DNA of 33,668 nucleotides from Mariprofundaceae bacterium (GTDB lineage Bacteria; Pseudomonadota; Zetaproteobacteria; Mariprofundales; Mariprofundaceae): NCBI GenBank assembly GCA_015663235.1, contig DQSL01000043.1, positions 1 to 33,668 of the forward strand, read 5' to 3'. Shown piece by piece: positions 1 to 8,138 of this stretch (position 1 is its first letter; each line of letters starts with the position of its first letter). The notes under the pieces were generated by a model. It saw only the letters and a program-made list of their open reading frames with translations, ran no database searches and was not told where the DNA came from. The position numbers and the translations under genes were made by a program.

Positions 1-164
1 AGTTGGCAAACTTCTTCAATGCCTCAACAGAACTTATGCAAGTGATGACGCGAGCATGCGGACATCATCATTTTAATCAGTTGACACAAAATGATCTGGC
101 AACATGGCATCGTGAGATGGCATTATTATCTGGGATTAAATATTCAGGGGTCAAAGGATTATAG
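1..164 (+). CDS. FMN-binding glutamate synthase-like protein, C-terminal end (partial)
   Basis: An open frame enters the window in phase (first full codon at base 3) and stops at TAG 162-164. It is too short for the ORF track. The visible tail of about 53 residues contains ACGHHHFNQLTQNDLATWHR and ends in LLSGIKYSGVKGL. This matches what I know of the C-terminus of the FMN-binding glutamate synthase family (the GltB central-domain-like stand-alone proteins), where a CGH..L...DL.TW...M..L.GI.Y.G pattern closes the protein. The catalytic barrel lies outside the window, so substrate and activity cannot be judged. The family assignment rests on tail similarity only. Confidence 0.6.
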   Translation, partial: LANFFNASTELMQVMTRACGHHHFNQLTQNDLATWHREMALLSGIKYSGVKGL

Positions 165-237
165 CTGGGTTTAATTAAAAAAACATAGTATGTGATGACA
201 GGACTCAGCACCAATTAATTATTTGTAGACTATTTCA

Positions 238-261
238 TAATGGTGATTAGTATCACCTTTA
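238..261. promoter_or_regulatory. Operator-like palindrome upstream of the pirin gene
   Basis: A 24-bp inverted repeat has arms TAATGGTGAT and ATCACCTTTA (9 of 10 positions complementary) around a TAGT spacer. The inner GGTGAT/ATCACC arms are perfect. It lies about 50 bases before the pirin ATG and overlaps a TATACT (260-265) that could serve as a -10 box. Placement and symmetry suggest a dimeric regulator site. The regulator is unknown. The rest of 165-311 holds nothing else I recognise beyond an AGAGG ribosome-binding site before base 312. Confidence 0.4.
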
Positions 262-311
262 TACTGATAGGTAATTAATAAAAGTATGCCAAAATTGGTA
301 AGAGGCAACCT

Positions 312-1031
312 ATGTTGGACGCGTTTCAGGTGAACACAACTGTTGAGGGCAAGTCCGTAAAAATTAAACGAATTGTGCCTGCACGAAAACGAAATAACAA
401 AACACCTTTTCTGCGCATTGAGCACTTCAATGCCCAAGATGGTGGTTTTCCGAATCAGGTTCATCATGGTTTTGAAGGATTGTTCTACTTGTTTTCAGGG
501 AAGGTGCATCATGAAGATAGTATCGGCAGTAAAGTTGATATTGAATCTGGCGGGGTTGAGTTATTTACAACTGGTGCAGGGCTTCTTCACGCAGAGCTTG
601 TTGAGCATAAAGCACATGGGATAAGAATTTGGATTGATTTACCCGATGACAAGAAACACATGCCACCTTCATATCAGCGATTTGAGGTGGGTGCGCTTCC
701 CGAAGAAAGCAATAGTAGTATTTCTGTCCGTACGATTGTTGGCAAAGGCTCACCAGTAAAACCACAACTTAATGTAGATATTTTTGATATTACACTAAGT
801 GGAAAGAGTGCTTATAAGTATAACATCCCTGAAAAATTTAATGGTTTTCTTTATGTCGTTGTGGGTTCTATTAAAATTAAAGGTAAAGTTATCAATGCTT
901 CAGAGACCGTATATTTTGAGAACGAACGCGATATAGCTATGTTGAGTAACACGGGTGCTCGGGTACTTATCTGCTTTGGAGAGCCTCATGGTGGCGAGGT
1001 GGAGTTCGCACAAGCTTATGTAGTGATATAA
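312..1031 (+). CDS. Pirin family protein (bicupin)
   Basis: 239 residues, a usual length for bacterial pirins. The N-terminal cupin shows the family signatures VHHGFE (residues 50-55), HHEDSIG (66-72), TTGAGLLHAE (86-95) and GIRIWIDLP. The C-terminal half fits the second, degenerate cupin (PHGGEVEF near the end). Pirins bind a metal through three His and one Glu; here H51, H93 and E95 align with three of them, but the first His of the HPHRGFE motif is replaced by Q49. Known pirins include quercetinase-like enzymes and redox-responsive regulators, so the actual role here cannot be assigned. The ATG is preceded by AGAGG at suitable spacing. The gene looks AT-richer than its neighbours: 68 G/C in three 60-base lines, about 38%. 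Its stop codon directly touches that of the convergent deaminase gene. Confidence 0.85.
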   Translation: MLDAFQVNTTVEGKSVKIKRIVPARKRNNKTPFLRIEHFNAQDGGFPNQVHHGFEGLFYLFSGKVHHEDSIGSKVDIESGGVELFTTGAGLLHAELVEHKAHGIRIWIDLPDDKKHMPPSYQRFEVGALPEESNSSISVRTIVGKGSPVKPQLNVDIFDITLSGKSAYKYNIPEKFNGFLYVVVGSIKIKGKVINASETVYFENERDIAMLSNTGARVLICFGEPHGGEVEFAQAYVVI

Positions 1032-1622
1032 TTATCCATTGTAAATAGTACCTGATTGCTGCTGGTAATCCTTCAGCACTTGTGCGGCTTTATCGCGTAG
1101 GATTTCAGGGGTGACGTTGATGCCACGCTTTTTCAATTCGGCTATCCAATCAGGGTGTTTAGCACCTTCATCAAAACCAATGCTTTCTGCATCAGTGGAT
1201 GTGGCGGCATAGGCTAAATGTTTGATTCCCGACCACGGGACTGCACCAAAACACATGGCACACGGTTCGCAACTAGTGAGCAATTCAAAATCACCGTGTT
1301 CGGCAAGATTGAAGGTTTGCAGTGATGCTTGGGCGAGAATAATGGCTGTCATTTCGGCATGATTGGTTGAGTTATGGCTGGGCACAACGATGTTAACCCC
1401 CACCGCTAACAATTGATGGTTTTTAAGGTCAAAAATAGCTGCGCCAAAAGGCCCGCCTGTTTGTTGTTTGATGTTTTGTTGTGCCAACTTGATGGTGAAA
1501 CCCATACGCGCTTCAAGTGTGCTAAAGTCACCATGAATGCGCAAACAAGTGCTAACCCAATCCTTGACCCATGTGGGTAGATTGAAGCCAGTACTTGCTG
1601 TTTGAATGGTATAAGTTGGAAT
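1032..1622 (-). CDS. Nucleoside deaminase (guanine deaminase/CDA-like), probable ATT start
   Basis: Zinc-dependent deaminase of the cytidine deaminase-like fold. Numbering from the TTG used in the ORF track, the motifs are HAE (H62, E64: zinc ligand and proton shuttle) and SCEPCAMC (C95 and C98: zinc ligands). The TGGPFGAAIF block and the GTIYNG C-terminus fit the guanine deaminase-like/tRNA-adenosine deaminase-like nucleoside deaminases; the exact substrate is unclear. The TTG at 1544 has no visible ribosome-binding site and removes a family-like N-terminal segment (FNLPTWVKDW). The frame stays open upstream to a TAG at 1626-1628, and the best candidate start is ATT at 1622-1620, preceded by AAGG 8 bases upstream. 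That gives about 196 residues. It lies right behind purH (stop at 1633), so the two form a purine-related operon. The start is inferred; the family call is firm. Confidence 0.8.
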   Translation of the reverse strand: MPTYTIQTASTGFNLPTWVKDWVSTCLRIHGDFSTLEARMGFTIKLAQQNIKQQTGGPFGAAIFDLKNHQLLAVGVNIVVPSHNSTNHAEMTAIILAQASLQTFNLAEHGDFELLTSCEPCAMCFGAVPWSGIKHLAYAATSTDAESIGFDEGAKHPDWIAELKKRGINVTPEILRDKAAQVLKDYQQQSGTIYNG

Positions 1623-1632
1623 GGTCTAAACC

Positions 1633-3195
1633 TTAATGTCTAAAGTGGCGAATGCCCGTGTAAACCATGGTTAGACCATGTTCGTCAGCGGCTTTGGCCA
1701 CTTCTTCATCACGAATCGAACCACCCGGTTGAATCACAGCCGTCGCCCCTGCATCTGCGAGTGCATCTACACCATCGCGGAATGGGAAAAACGCATCGGA
1801 AGCCACCGCAGAACCTTGGATAGCTTCACCACCATGCTGGACGGCAATACGTGTGGAGTTTACGCGGTTCATTTGCCCAGCACCCACGCCTAAAGTCACG
1901 CCGCCTTTGGCAAACACAATGGCATTGGATTTCACATGTTTGGCAACAGACCACGCAAACATCATATCTGCCCATTCTTCTTCAGTGGGTTGACGTTTGC
2001 TGACGACCTTGCACATATCGCGGGTTAAAATATGGTCATCACGCTCTTGTACCAATAAACCACCGCTTACGCGTTTAAACTCCAAGCCACCTTGAACAGG
2101 GTCTATGGATGGCGCAAGCAAAACGCGCAGGTTTTTCTTAGCACTTAATGTTTGTAATGCTTCATCAGCAAAACTTGGTGCAATCACTACTTCCATAAAG
2201 GTTTGGGCAATCAATGATGCGGTTTCATTGTCCAAAGGTTGATTAAATGCCGCAATGCCGCCAAAGGCAGAAGTGCTGTCTGCTGAACGCGCGCGTTCAT
2301 AGGCTTCGGCTTGTGTGCCACTCACGGCAACGCCACAAGGGTTGGCATGTTTGACAATCACGGCGGCATTTTCAGAGAAATCACGCACACAGGCAAAGGC
2401 TGCATCGGCATCGGCGATGTTGTTATAAGATAATGCTTTGCCTTGCAAAACTTCGCAATCAGCAAGTGAACTTACAGGATCTTCCACATCAGCATAGAAT
2501 GCACCTGCTTGATGCGGGTTTTCCCCGTAGCGTAATTCATCGGCAGTTTTGATAAATTGGCGGGTAAAAATATCAGGGAATTGGCGTTTGCTGCCATCAG
2601 TGTTTAATGCTGAGAAATGGTTGGCAATCGCGCCATCATAAGCGGCGGTATGGGCATAAGCTTTGACCGCAAGGCCACGACGTTTGTTTACATCCAATGA
2701 ACCATCTTTCATCGAATCAATCACCATGTCATAGTCGGAAGGGTCAACCACGATGCTAACAAATTCATGGTTTTTAGCAGCAGCGCGCACCATGCAAGGG
2801 CCACCAATATCAATGTTTTCAATCGCATCCGTGATGGTGCAGCCTTCTTTGGCAACCGCTTCACGGAATGGATATAAATTCACACACACCACATCAATGC
2901 GCTCGATACCGTGTTCTTTCATCGAAGCCAAATCACCTTCATTGTTGCGCCTAGCCAAAATGCCGCCATGCACTTTTGGGTTTAGTGTTTTCACACGACC
3001 ATCCATCATTTCAGGAAAACCTGTGTAGTCGGACACATCGCGCACTTCAATGCCCGCTTCACGCAACAGTTTGGCAGTGCCGCCCGTGGATAAAAGGCTG
3101 AAACCTTGTTCAATCAATTGGCTGGCAAAGTTTTGAATGCCTGCTTTGTTGGAGACGCTTAAAAGTGCGTATTTGATGGGGGATGATGATGTCAT
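1633..3195 (-). CDS. purH: Bifunctional AICAR formyltransferase/IMP cyclohydrolase
   Basis: Catalyses the last two steps of de novo IMP synthesis: formylation of AICAR with 10-formyl-tetrahydrofolate, then ring closure. The 520 residues match the usual full length. The N-terminal MGS-like cyclohydrolase domain (about 1-150) shows [18 protein letters not shown] and [18 protein letters not shown]. The transferase domain that follows carries VKHANPCG with the catalytic Lys-His pair K282-H283, then [10 protein letters not shown] and a C-terminal QPGGSIRD. The start is supported by TGAGGT about 9 bases upstream of the ATG on the minus strand. Its ATG overlaps the first in-frame ATG of the ORF drawn on the opposite strand, so the divergent promoter region is about 3196-3313. 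A deaminase gene follows immediately downstream. Confidence 0.97.
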   Translation of the reverse strand: MTSSSPIKYALLSVSNKAGIQNFASQLIEQGFSLLSTGGTAKLLREAGIEVRDVSDYTGFPEMMDGRVKTLNPKVHGGILARRNNEGDLASMKEHGIERIDVVCVNLYPFREAVAKEGCTITDAIENIDIGGPCMVRAAAKNHEFVSIVVDPSDYDMVIDSMKDGSLDVNKRRGLAVKAYAHTAAYDGAIANHFSALNTDGSKRQFPDIFTRQFIKTADELRYGENPHQAGAFYADVEDPVSSLADCEVLQGKALSYNNIADADAAFACVRDFSENAAVIVKHANPCGVAVSGTQAEAYERARSADSTSAFGGIAAFNQPLDNETASLIAQTFMEVVIAPSFADEALQTLSAKKNLRVLLAPSIDPVQGGLEFKRVSGGLLVQERDDHILTRDMCKVVSKRQPTEEEWADMMFAWSVAKHVKSNAIVFAKGGVTLGVGAGQMNRVNSTRIAVQHGGEAIQGSAVASDAFFPFRDGVDALADAGATAVIQPGGSIRDEEVAKAADEHGLTMVYTGIRHFRH

Positions 3196-3313
3196 GTTTA
3201 AAAAACCTCAAATAAAAAGTTGGCGTAAGCTACGTATCAGCATGAACAAGCGCAATGAATACAAATATGTGTCAATTCAAGGACTTAATTGGATTTTTAC
3301 GAAATATGTGTCT

Positions 3314-4408
3314 ATGATGTGCAACATGGCTTTAAATGAAGAAGAGTTAGCGTATGCATACCACGGGCTTTTGCACGCATTTCCTGAGGATTTACATATT
3401 GCGCGCCCGATGATTCAAATGCTGCAAGATAGGGGTGATAATAAAGCGGCGCGCGAGCTTGCGATGGAGATGGCAAGGCGCATGTTGGCTTTGGGCTATT
3501 CCACCTACGCACTCGCATTTATCACGATTTGTGAACAGCTTAAACACCCTAACAAAGATGAAATTAACTCTATTCGCACGATGGCGGAGCTTACCTTAAC
3601 TGCAACACATCAAGATGATGATGTAAAAATGTTTGAGCTGATTGAAACCTTATCTGATGCAGAAGCCAAAGACTTTTTAAAGCAAGGTACTTTACTGACT
3701 GTGCAAGCTGGGGAAAGTATTGTTAAACAAGGCGAAGTTAGTCGTAACTTTTACCTGATTCTTGATGGAACAATGCGCGTGCATGTTGAAACCAGAAGTG
3801 GGCAAGATATAGATTTGACAGAACTTAAAAAAGGCGAGTTTTTTGGCGAATTTGCTAGCGTTTACCACCTGCCAAGAACGGCAACGGTGACAGCTTCAAC
3901 AGAAGTCACAGTGTTGGAGTTTGAAGATACTGTGATTACAGAGTTATTGGATGTTTCCCCTGAGGCAGGTGATAGTTTGATTGGTATTGTGCAACGGCGT
4001 ATGGTTGTCTCAGTTTCGCATTCTCACCCCTTATTCGCTAATATAGAAGATGCAGACAGAGTTTGGTTGGGTGAAGAAGCTCTGCTCAAAGAATTTGAGC
4101 CAGGGCAATCATTGCTTGAAGAAGGTCACCTAAATTATTTTTATATCATTGCTTTTGGTCGCGCGATTGCAAGCCGAGATGTAGGTGGTAAAAATCTGAG
4201 CTGTGAGATGGGTGTTCACGCTCTGTTTGGCAATGAATCTGCGTTGCTTGCTTTGCCAGAAGGTACGACATTGGTTGCTTCAGAGCGTTGCTTGGTGTGT
4301 AAAGTTCCGCTGGCTATTTTCGAGGCTTTTTCTAAAGCTTATGGTGGCTTTGAACATTGGACTGAGAAACACGTGTCAGCACGCAATCAAACACTCGGCG
4401 GCGAATAA
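3314..4408 (+). CDS. Protein with two cyclic nucleotide-binding domains and a helical N-terminus
   Basis: From the chosen ATG the protein has 364 residues. The first ~110 are predicted helical and TPR-like (ALNEEELAYAYHGLL, DNKAARELAMEMARRML). A cNMP-binding domain follows, with GESIVKQGEVSRNFYLILDG and a phosphate-binding cassette FGEFASVYHLPRTATV that retains the Glu and Arg used to hold cAMP or cGMP. A second, degenerate copy (PGQSLLEEGHLNYFYIIAFG, FGNESALLALPEGT) lacks the Arg. No helix-turn-helix is seen, so it is not a CRP-type DNA-binding regulator. The start is uncertain: the frame is open from 3137 with ATGs at 3194, 3242, 3314, 3317 and 3326. The longer forms run into the purH 5' end or the divergent promoter. 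It may act with the adenylate cyclase encoded 1.5 kb downstream. Confidence 0.75.
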   Translation: MMCNMALNEEELAYAYHGLLHAFPEDLHIARPMIQMLQDRGDNKAARELAMEMARRMLALGYSTYALAFITICEQLKHPNKDEINSIRTMAELTLTATHQDDDVKMFELIETLSDAEAKDFLKQGTLLTVQAGESIVKQGEVSRNFYLILDGTMRVHVETRSGQDIDLTELKKGEFFGEFASVYHLPRTATVTASTEVTVLEFEDTVITELLDVSPEAGDSLIGIVQRRMVVSVSHSHPLFANIEDADRVWLGEEALLKEFEPGQSLLEEGHLNYFYIIAFGRAIASRDVGGKNLSCEMGVHALFGNESALLALPEGTTLVASERCLVCKVPLAIFEAFSKAYGGFEHWTEKHVSARNQTLGGE

Positions 4409-4414
4409 CTTTTA

Positions 4415-4430
4415 GGTCTGTTTTACAGCC
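4415..4430. terminator. Weak hairpin after the cNMP-binding gene
   Basis: GG-t-CTGT, a TTT loop, then ACAG-CC form a short stem with one bulged base, followed by GTGTTTTGC on the plus strand and by CTAAAAG on the minus strand. It sits between two convergent genes (stops at 4408 and 4538) and could terminate in either direction. The stem is short and the T-tract interrupted, so confidence is low. Confidence 0.3.
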
Positions 4431-4537
4431 GTGTTTTGCAAGTCACCCCAGCGTTTTACCCCCTACGGTCTGTCAGTTCTTTCAACTTCATGAATTCATC
4501 CCAAGGCAAAGGTTTATCTTAGGATTGGTGGCATGTG

Positions 4538-5236
4538 CTACTTTCCTTGTTCAAGCCAAGCTTGCATGTTACCGCCCGTATATTTCCGCCCATCTTCTGA
4601 AAAGATGGTTGGTGTGCCGCGCACATTTAATTTTTGTGCAAGCTCCAGGTTGGCATCAATGGGTGTGTCGCAAGTTGCTGCGGGTAATTTTTTCTTATCT
4701 AACATCACATCAAGCATGGCCTGATGCTGGTCTTCGGCGCACCAAATAGACTTAGACTTTTCATAAGCGTCTGGATGTAATTGGATGAGCGGGAATAAAA
4801 AGGTATACACGCGGATGCCTGTTTCTTTTTTCAAGTTCTTTTCAAGGCGAACACAGTAGGGGCAATCAGGGTCGGTGAACACTGCCATTTTCAAACCATC
4901 TTCTGGACCACTAACAATGGCGTTTTCAAGCGGCAACTCTGTCCAGCTAATGCGGTTGACTTCGGCAAGACGAATGGCTGTTAAGTTTTGTTTTGTTTTG
5001 GTATCAAACATTTGTCCATTTAAAAGATATTGACCTGTGCTGTTGGTATAAAAAATCTGGTCGCCAGCTTGAACTTCATACAAACCTTTGAAGGGTGTTT
5101 TTTGAATGGTTTTGATGTCCATATTGGACAATGTTTGGCGAATATCTTTGTCCACACCTGCGGGTGCAATTTTTGTTTCATTGGCAGCGCATGACATGGG
5201 GAATAAGAGTGTGACAAGAACGAGTAAGGTTTTCAT
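4538..5236 (-). CDS. dsbC: DsbC/DsbG-like periplasmic thiol:disulfide interchange protein
   Basis: 232 residues from the ATG at 5236, which has GGAGAG upstream; the ORF track's longer start adds a stretch without signal-peptide character. An N-terminal signal sequence (MKTLLVLVTLLFPMSCAA) directs export. A DsbC-type dimerisation region follows (about 25-90), then a thioredoxin fold with the redox motif DPDCPYC (C125, C128). Two further Cys (IWCAED and ATCDT) match the structural disulfide of DsbC. NVRGTPTIF carries the cis-proline. DsbC enzymes reshuffle wrong disulfides in the periplasm and are kept reduced by DsbD, which is not in this window. It is divergent from hemJ, and the 97-base gap between the two starts must hold both promoters. 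Confidence 0.9.
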   Translation of the reverse strand: MKTLLVLVTLLFPMSCAANETKIAPAGVDKDIRQTLSNMDIKTIQKTPFKGLYEVQAGDQIFYTNSTGQYLLNGQMFDTKTKQNLTAIRLAEVNRISWTELPLENAIVSGPEDGLKMAVFTDPDCPYCVRLEKNLKKETGIRVYTFLFPLIQLHPDAYEKSKSIWCAEDQHQAMLDVMLDKKKLPAATCDTPIDANLELAQKLNVRGTPTIFSEDGRKYTGGNMQAWLEQGK

Positions 5237-5333
5237 AAGCTCTCCGTATAAGAATGATGAGGCGTAAGCTAATTGTATTTTTTGCAGTTGTCTCGGAATA
5301 AAGTTATGTTTGCCCAAAGGAGTATGTTTAAAG

Positions 5334-5756
5334 ATGGAGTGGGTTAAAGTTTTTCATATTATGATGTTTACCTCTTGGTTTGCGGGTTTGTTTTACTTAC
5401 CACGGTTGTTTGTAAACCATGCTATGGCTGAAAGTGGGGCAGTGCAGCAGCAGTTGGCTGTTATGGAGCGCAAGCTTTACCGCTTTGTGACCCCTATGAT
5501 GTGGCTAACTGTTCTTTCGGGTGCAGTGATGGCATATGATATGTGGGCATACTTTGGTCATGTGCTGTGGTTTTGGTTAAAGGTTGGCGTGGTTGTGTTG
5601 TTGGTTGCTTACCATTTTTATTGCGGGCATCTGGTTCAGGTGTTTGCCCACAGTCAGAATGCACGCAGCCATGTGTTTTATCGTTTCTTTAATGAAATTC
5701 CTGTCTTTGGTTTGGTTGCAGTTGTGATTTTTGTGATTGTCCGCCCTTTTTTGTAA
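5334..5756 (+). CDS. hemJ: Protoporphyrinogen oxidase HemJ-like membrane protein
   Basis: HemJ (UPF0093) oxidises protoporphyrinogen IX to protoporphyrin IX in the inner membrane in many bacteria lacking HemG or HemY. The 140 residues match the usual size. The family block KVFHIMMFTSWFAGLFYLPR near the N-terminus includes a conserved His, MERKLYRFVTPMMWLT follows, and LKVGVVVLLVAYHFYCGH holds more conserved His. Four membrane segments are visible. I chose the ATG at 5334 (MEWVKVFH); the track start at 5310 places the GGAG ribosome-binding site inside the coding region. It is divergent from dsbC and followed by two inverted repeats before the cyclase gene. Confidence 0.9.
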   Translation: MEWVKVFHIMMFTSWFAGLFYLPRLFVNHAMAESGAVQQQLAVMERKLYRFVTPMMWLTVLSGAVMAYDMWAYFGHVLWFWLKVGVVVLLVAYHFYCGHLVQVFAHSQNARSHVFYRFFNEIPVFGLVAVVIFVIVRPFL

Positions 5757-5763
5757 TCACCGC

Positions 5764-5784
5764 TTGAATATTTGATATATTCAA
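5764..5784. repeat. Perfect AT-rich inverted repeat between hemJ and the cyclase gene
   Basis: TTGAATAT and ATATTCAA are perfect complements separated by five bases (TTGAT). It lies 8 bases after the hemJ stop and about 54 bases before the cyclase start. There is no clean T-tract, so an operator is as likely as a terminator. Confidence 0.5.
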
Positions 5785-5802
5785 CTACTTTACTTGTATG
5801 GG

Positions 5803-5823
5803 GCGCTTTTTATCTTTAAGCGC
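5803..5823. repeat. Second inverted repeat close to the cyclase ribosome-binding site
   Basis: GCGCTT (5803-5808) and AAGCGC (5818-5823) are perfect complements around a 9-base T-rich loop. The stem ends just before AGGGAG, the likely ribosome-binding site of the cyclase gene. It could affect translation initiation or be a protein-binding site. Confidence 0.45.
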
Positions 5824-5837
5824 ATAGGGAGTTTCTT

Positions 5838-8105
5838 TTGTTGCATCTGATGACAAAATTGATTGAAAAGTATTCAAAATGGCTGGGCATACCGCTTATT
5901 GTAGTGATGGCGATGCTGGCATTTGCTTTGGCGATTGTGAAGCCAGCAGAGATTGCGCAATTTGAATTAAAATCATTGGATTTTCGTTTTTTGGCACGAG
6001 GAGAGATTACACCTAACCCTAGGGTAGCCATTATCGCGGTGGATGATGATGCGCTAGCTGAAATTGGTCGTTGGCCTTGGTCGCGAGATAAAATTGCTGA
6101 AGTGGTTGATAAAGTGTTGGGTAAATATCAGGCAAAAGCGCTTGGTTTTGATATGGTGTTTTCCGAAGAGCAAGCCAATGTGGTGGATGAGGCTGTTCGT
6201 TTGCTTAATAATAATGTCACGGATATTTATGGTGATAATACCCAAACCCACATGTTGTGGTTGAAATCGCAACGAACATTTGGTGACGTGGATGCGGTGC
6301 TTGAAGGAATATTGAAGAAACACAAAGATAAACTTGTACCCGGCTACTTCTTTTACCCTGAAGGGGCAGATGTGCCAGCATTGGTGAAAAGCAAGTTAGA
6401 AGAAGAAGCAGCCTTGATTCGTTCGCTTGCCATGACCTCATCTTTTTCCAAAGAAGCTTTGCATAGTTTGCCGCATATTGCTGCTATTGAAGGTAATATT
6501 CCAAGTGTCACCCAAGCTGTTGACGCCATTGGTTTTTTCAACTTCTTCCCAGACCCTGACGGCACAGTACGCCGTATTCCTTTGATGGTAGAAATGGATG
6601 GCTTTGTTTATCCGAGCATGGCAATGCAAACCTTGCGTATGTTTTTGGATTGGCCTGAGATGAGTGTGGTGGTTGGTGAGGTTGGTGTGGAAGAAGTACG
6701 CCTTGGCCCATTAAATATTCAAGCCGATGCATCGGGCAGTATGCTTCTCAACCATTATGGTCCAGGCAAAACATTCGCACATTATTCAGCAGCAGATATT
6801 TTAAATGACAGACTTGAAGGCGATGAGCTTAAAGATAAAGTGGTCATTTTCGGTGTAACTGCCGTAGCAGTTCTCGATATTCGGGCAACACCTTTTGACC
6901 CTGTGTTCCCTGGGGTTGAAGCTCATGCTGTGGCAATCTCCAATATATTGAATGGAGAAGAGCTAAAGCGACCACCTTCTGTTGAAGTTATTGAGCTATT
7001 GTTGGTATTCTTTTTAAGCCTGTTTGCGGGTTATTTGGTGCATGGCAGACCGCCTGTGATTCAAGGTTTAATTATTGTTGGTTTGCCGCTCACCATCGTG
7101 GGTATTTCACAATGGTTGTTCACAACACATAACTTATGGATTGAGGAAACATTCCTGATTCTTGGTGTATTGCTCACCACTATACCCACAGCACTACTGG
7201 GGTATATTGCGGAATCAAGGAAGCGGGCATTTATTCATGATGCTTTTTCGCATTACCTTGCGCCTTCTGTGGTGGAAAACTTAGCAAAAAACCCAGATGC
7301 TTTGAAGCTGGGCGGCGAAGAAAAGTATATCACAGCATTTTTCTCAGATATTGCATCATTTTCCACATTTTCGGAAAAGTTAACCCCATCAGAACTTGTC
7401 ACTTTCCTTAATCGTTATCTCACTGCCATGAGTGATATTATATTGGAGGAGAAGGGTACGATTGATAAATATGAGGGCGACGCAATCATTTCATTCTTTG
7501 GTGCGCCCGTGGATATGGATGATCATGCTTTGCGCTGTGTGGTCTCGGCGCTTCGTCAACAAACAAGGCTAGCAGCGTTGCGCGAGGAATGGAAAGCTGA
7601 AGGTCTGCCCGAAGTGCATATACGCATTGGTATCAATAGTGGGCCTATGGTTGTGGGTAATATGGGCACAAATACCAGCATGAACTATACCATGATGGGC
7701 GACCATGTGAACTTGGCAGCGCGGCTTGAAGGTGTGTGTAAGGCGTATCGCGTACCTATCCTGATGAGTAAAGATACTTATTCTGAAGTGCGTGATCATG
7801 TTGCCGCACGTTTTGTGGATAGGGTGCGTGTGGTGGGTCGCTCGCAGCCCGTTGATTTGTATCAACCTATGGCATTGCGCATTGACTTAAGCGATGAGCA
7901 GCAGCAAGAGTTTAGAGCATATGAAAAGGCTTGGAGCATGATGCTGCACGGTGACTATAAAGAGTCTTTGCAACTGATGGCGAAGTTGTATGCCATGAGC
8001 CCACATGATGGTCTCTATGAAGTGATGATGGCGCGACTTAAAACCTATATTCATTCCCCGCCACCCGATGATTGGACGGGTGTTTTTAACCTCAAAAATA
8101 AATAG
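5838..8105 (+). CDS. CHASE2-domain transmembrane adenylate cyclase (class III)
   Basis: 755 residues. Order: one N-terminal membrane segment (about 18-35), a periplasmic CHASE2 sensor domain (about 40-375, with ELKSLDFRFLARG, PRVAIIAVDDDALAEIGRWPW and FPDPDGTVRRIPL), three membrane segments (about 385-458), then a class III cyclase domain (about 495-650). The metal-binding aspartates are D504 (FFSDI) and D548 (KYEGD). K544 is the base-contacting Lys typical of adenylate cyclases, and N625 and R629 of VNLAAR are the transition-state residues. All are intact, so it should make cAMP from ATP. The signal sensed by CHASE2 is unknown. The start is TTG 5838 or TTG 5841, both downstream of AGGGAG; the ATG at 5850 is too far away. 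A receiver gene follows after 33 bases, probably in the same transcript. Confidence 0.93.
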   Translation: MLHLMTKLIEKYSKWLGIPLIVVMAMLAFALAIVKPAEIAQFELKSLDFRFLARGEITPNPRVAIIAVDDDALAEIGRWPWSRDKIAEVVDKVLGKYQAKALGFDMVFSEEQANVVDEAVRLLNNNVTDIYGDNTQTHMLWLKSQRTFGDVDAVLEGILKKHKDKLVPGYFFYPEGADVPALVKSKLEEEAALIRSLAMTSSFSKEALHSLPHIAAIEGNIPSVTQAVDAIGFFNFFPDPDGTVRRIPLMVEMDGFVYPSMAMQTLRMFLDWPEMSVVVGEVGVEEVRLGPLNIQADASGSMLLNHYGPGKTFAHYSAADILNDRLEGDELKDKVVIFGVTAVAVLDIRATPFDPVFPGVEAHAVAISNILNGEELKRPPSVEVIELLLVFFLSLFAGYLVHGRPPVIQGLIIVGLPLTIVGISQWLFTTHNLWIEETFLILGVLLTTIPTALLGYIAESRKRAFIHDAFSHYLAPSVVENLAKNPDALKLGGEEKYITAFFSDIASFSTFSEKLTPSELVTFLNRYLTAMSDIILEEKGTIDKYEGDAIISFFGAPVDMDDHALRCVVSALRQQTRLAALREEWKAEGLPEVHIRIGINSGPMVVGNMGTNTSMNYTMMGDHVNLAARLEGVCKAYRVPILMSKDTYSEVRDHVAARFVDRVRVVGRSQPVDLYQPMALRIDLSDEQQQEFRAYEKAWSMMLHGDYKESLQLMAKLYAMSPHDGLYEVMMARLKTYIHSPPPDDWTGVFNLKNK

Positions 8106-8138
8106 CTTCATTTCTCAAGTTGAAAGTAGGCATCAATC

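Noticed and set aside
3137-3313. Extended N-terminus of the cNMP-binding protein
   Set aside because: It overlaps the purH start and the divergent promoter region, and it does not look domain-like. ATG 3314 or 3317 is preferred, though not proven.
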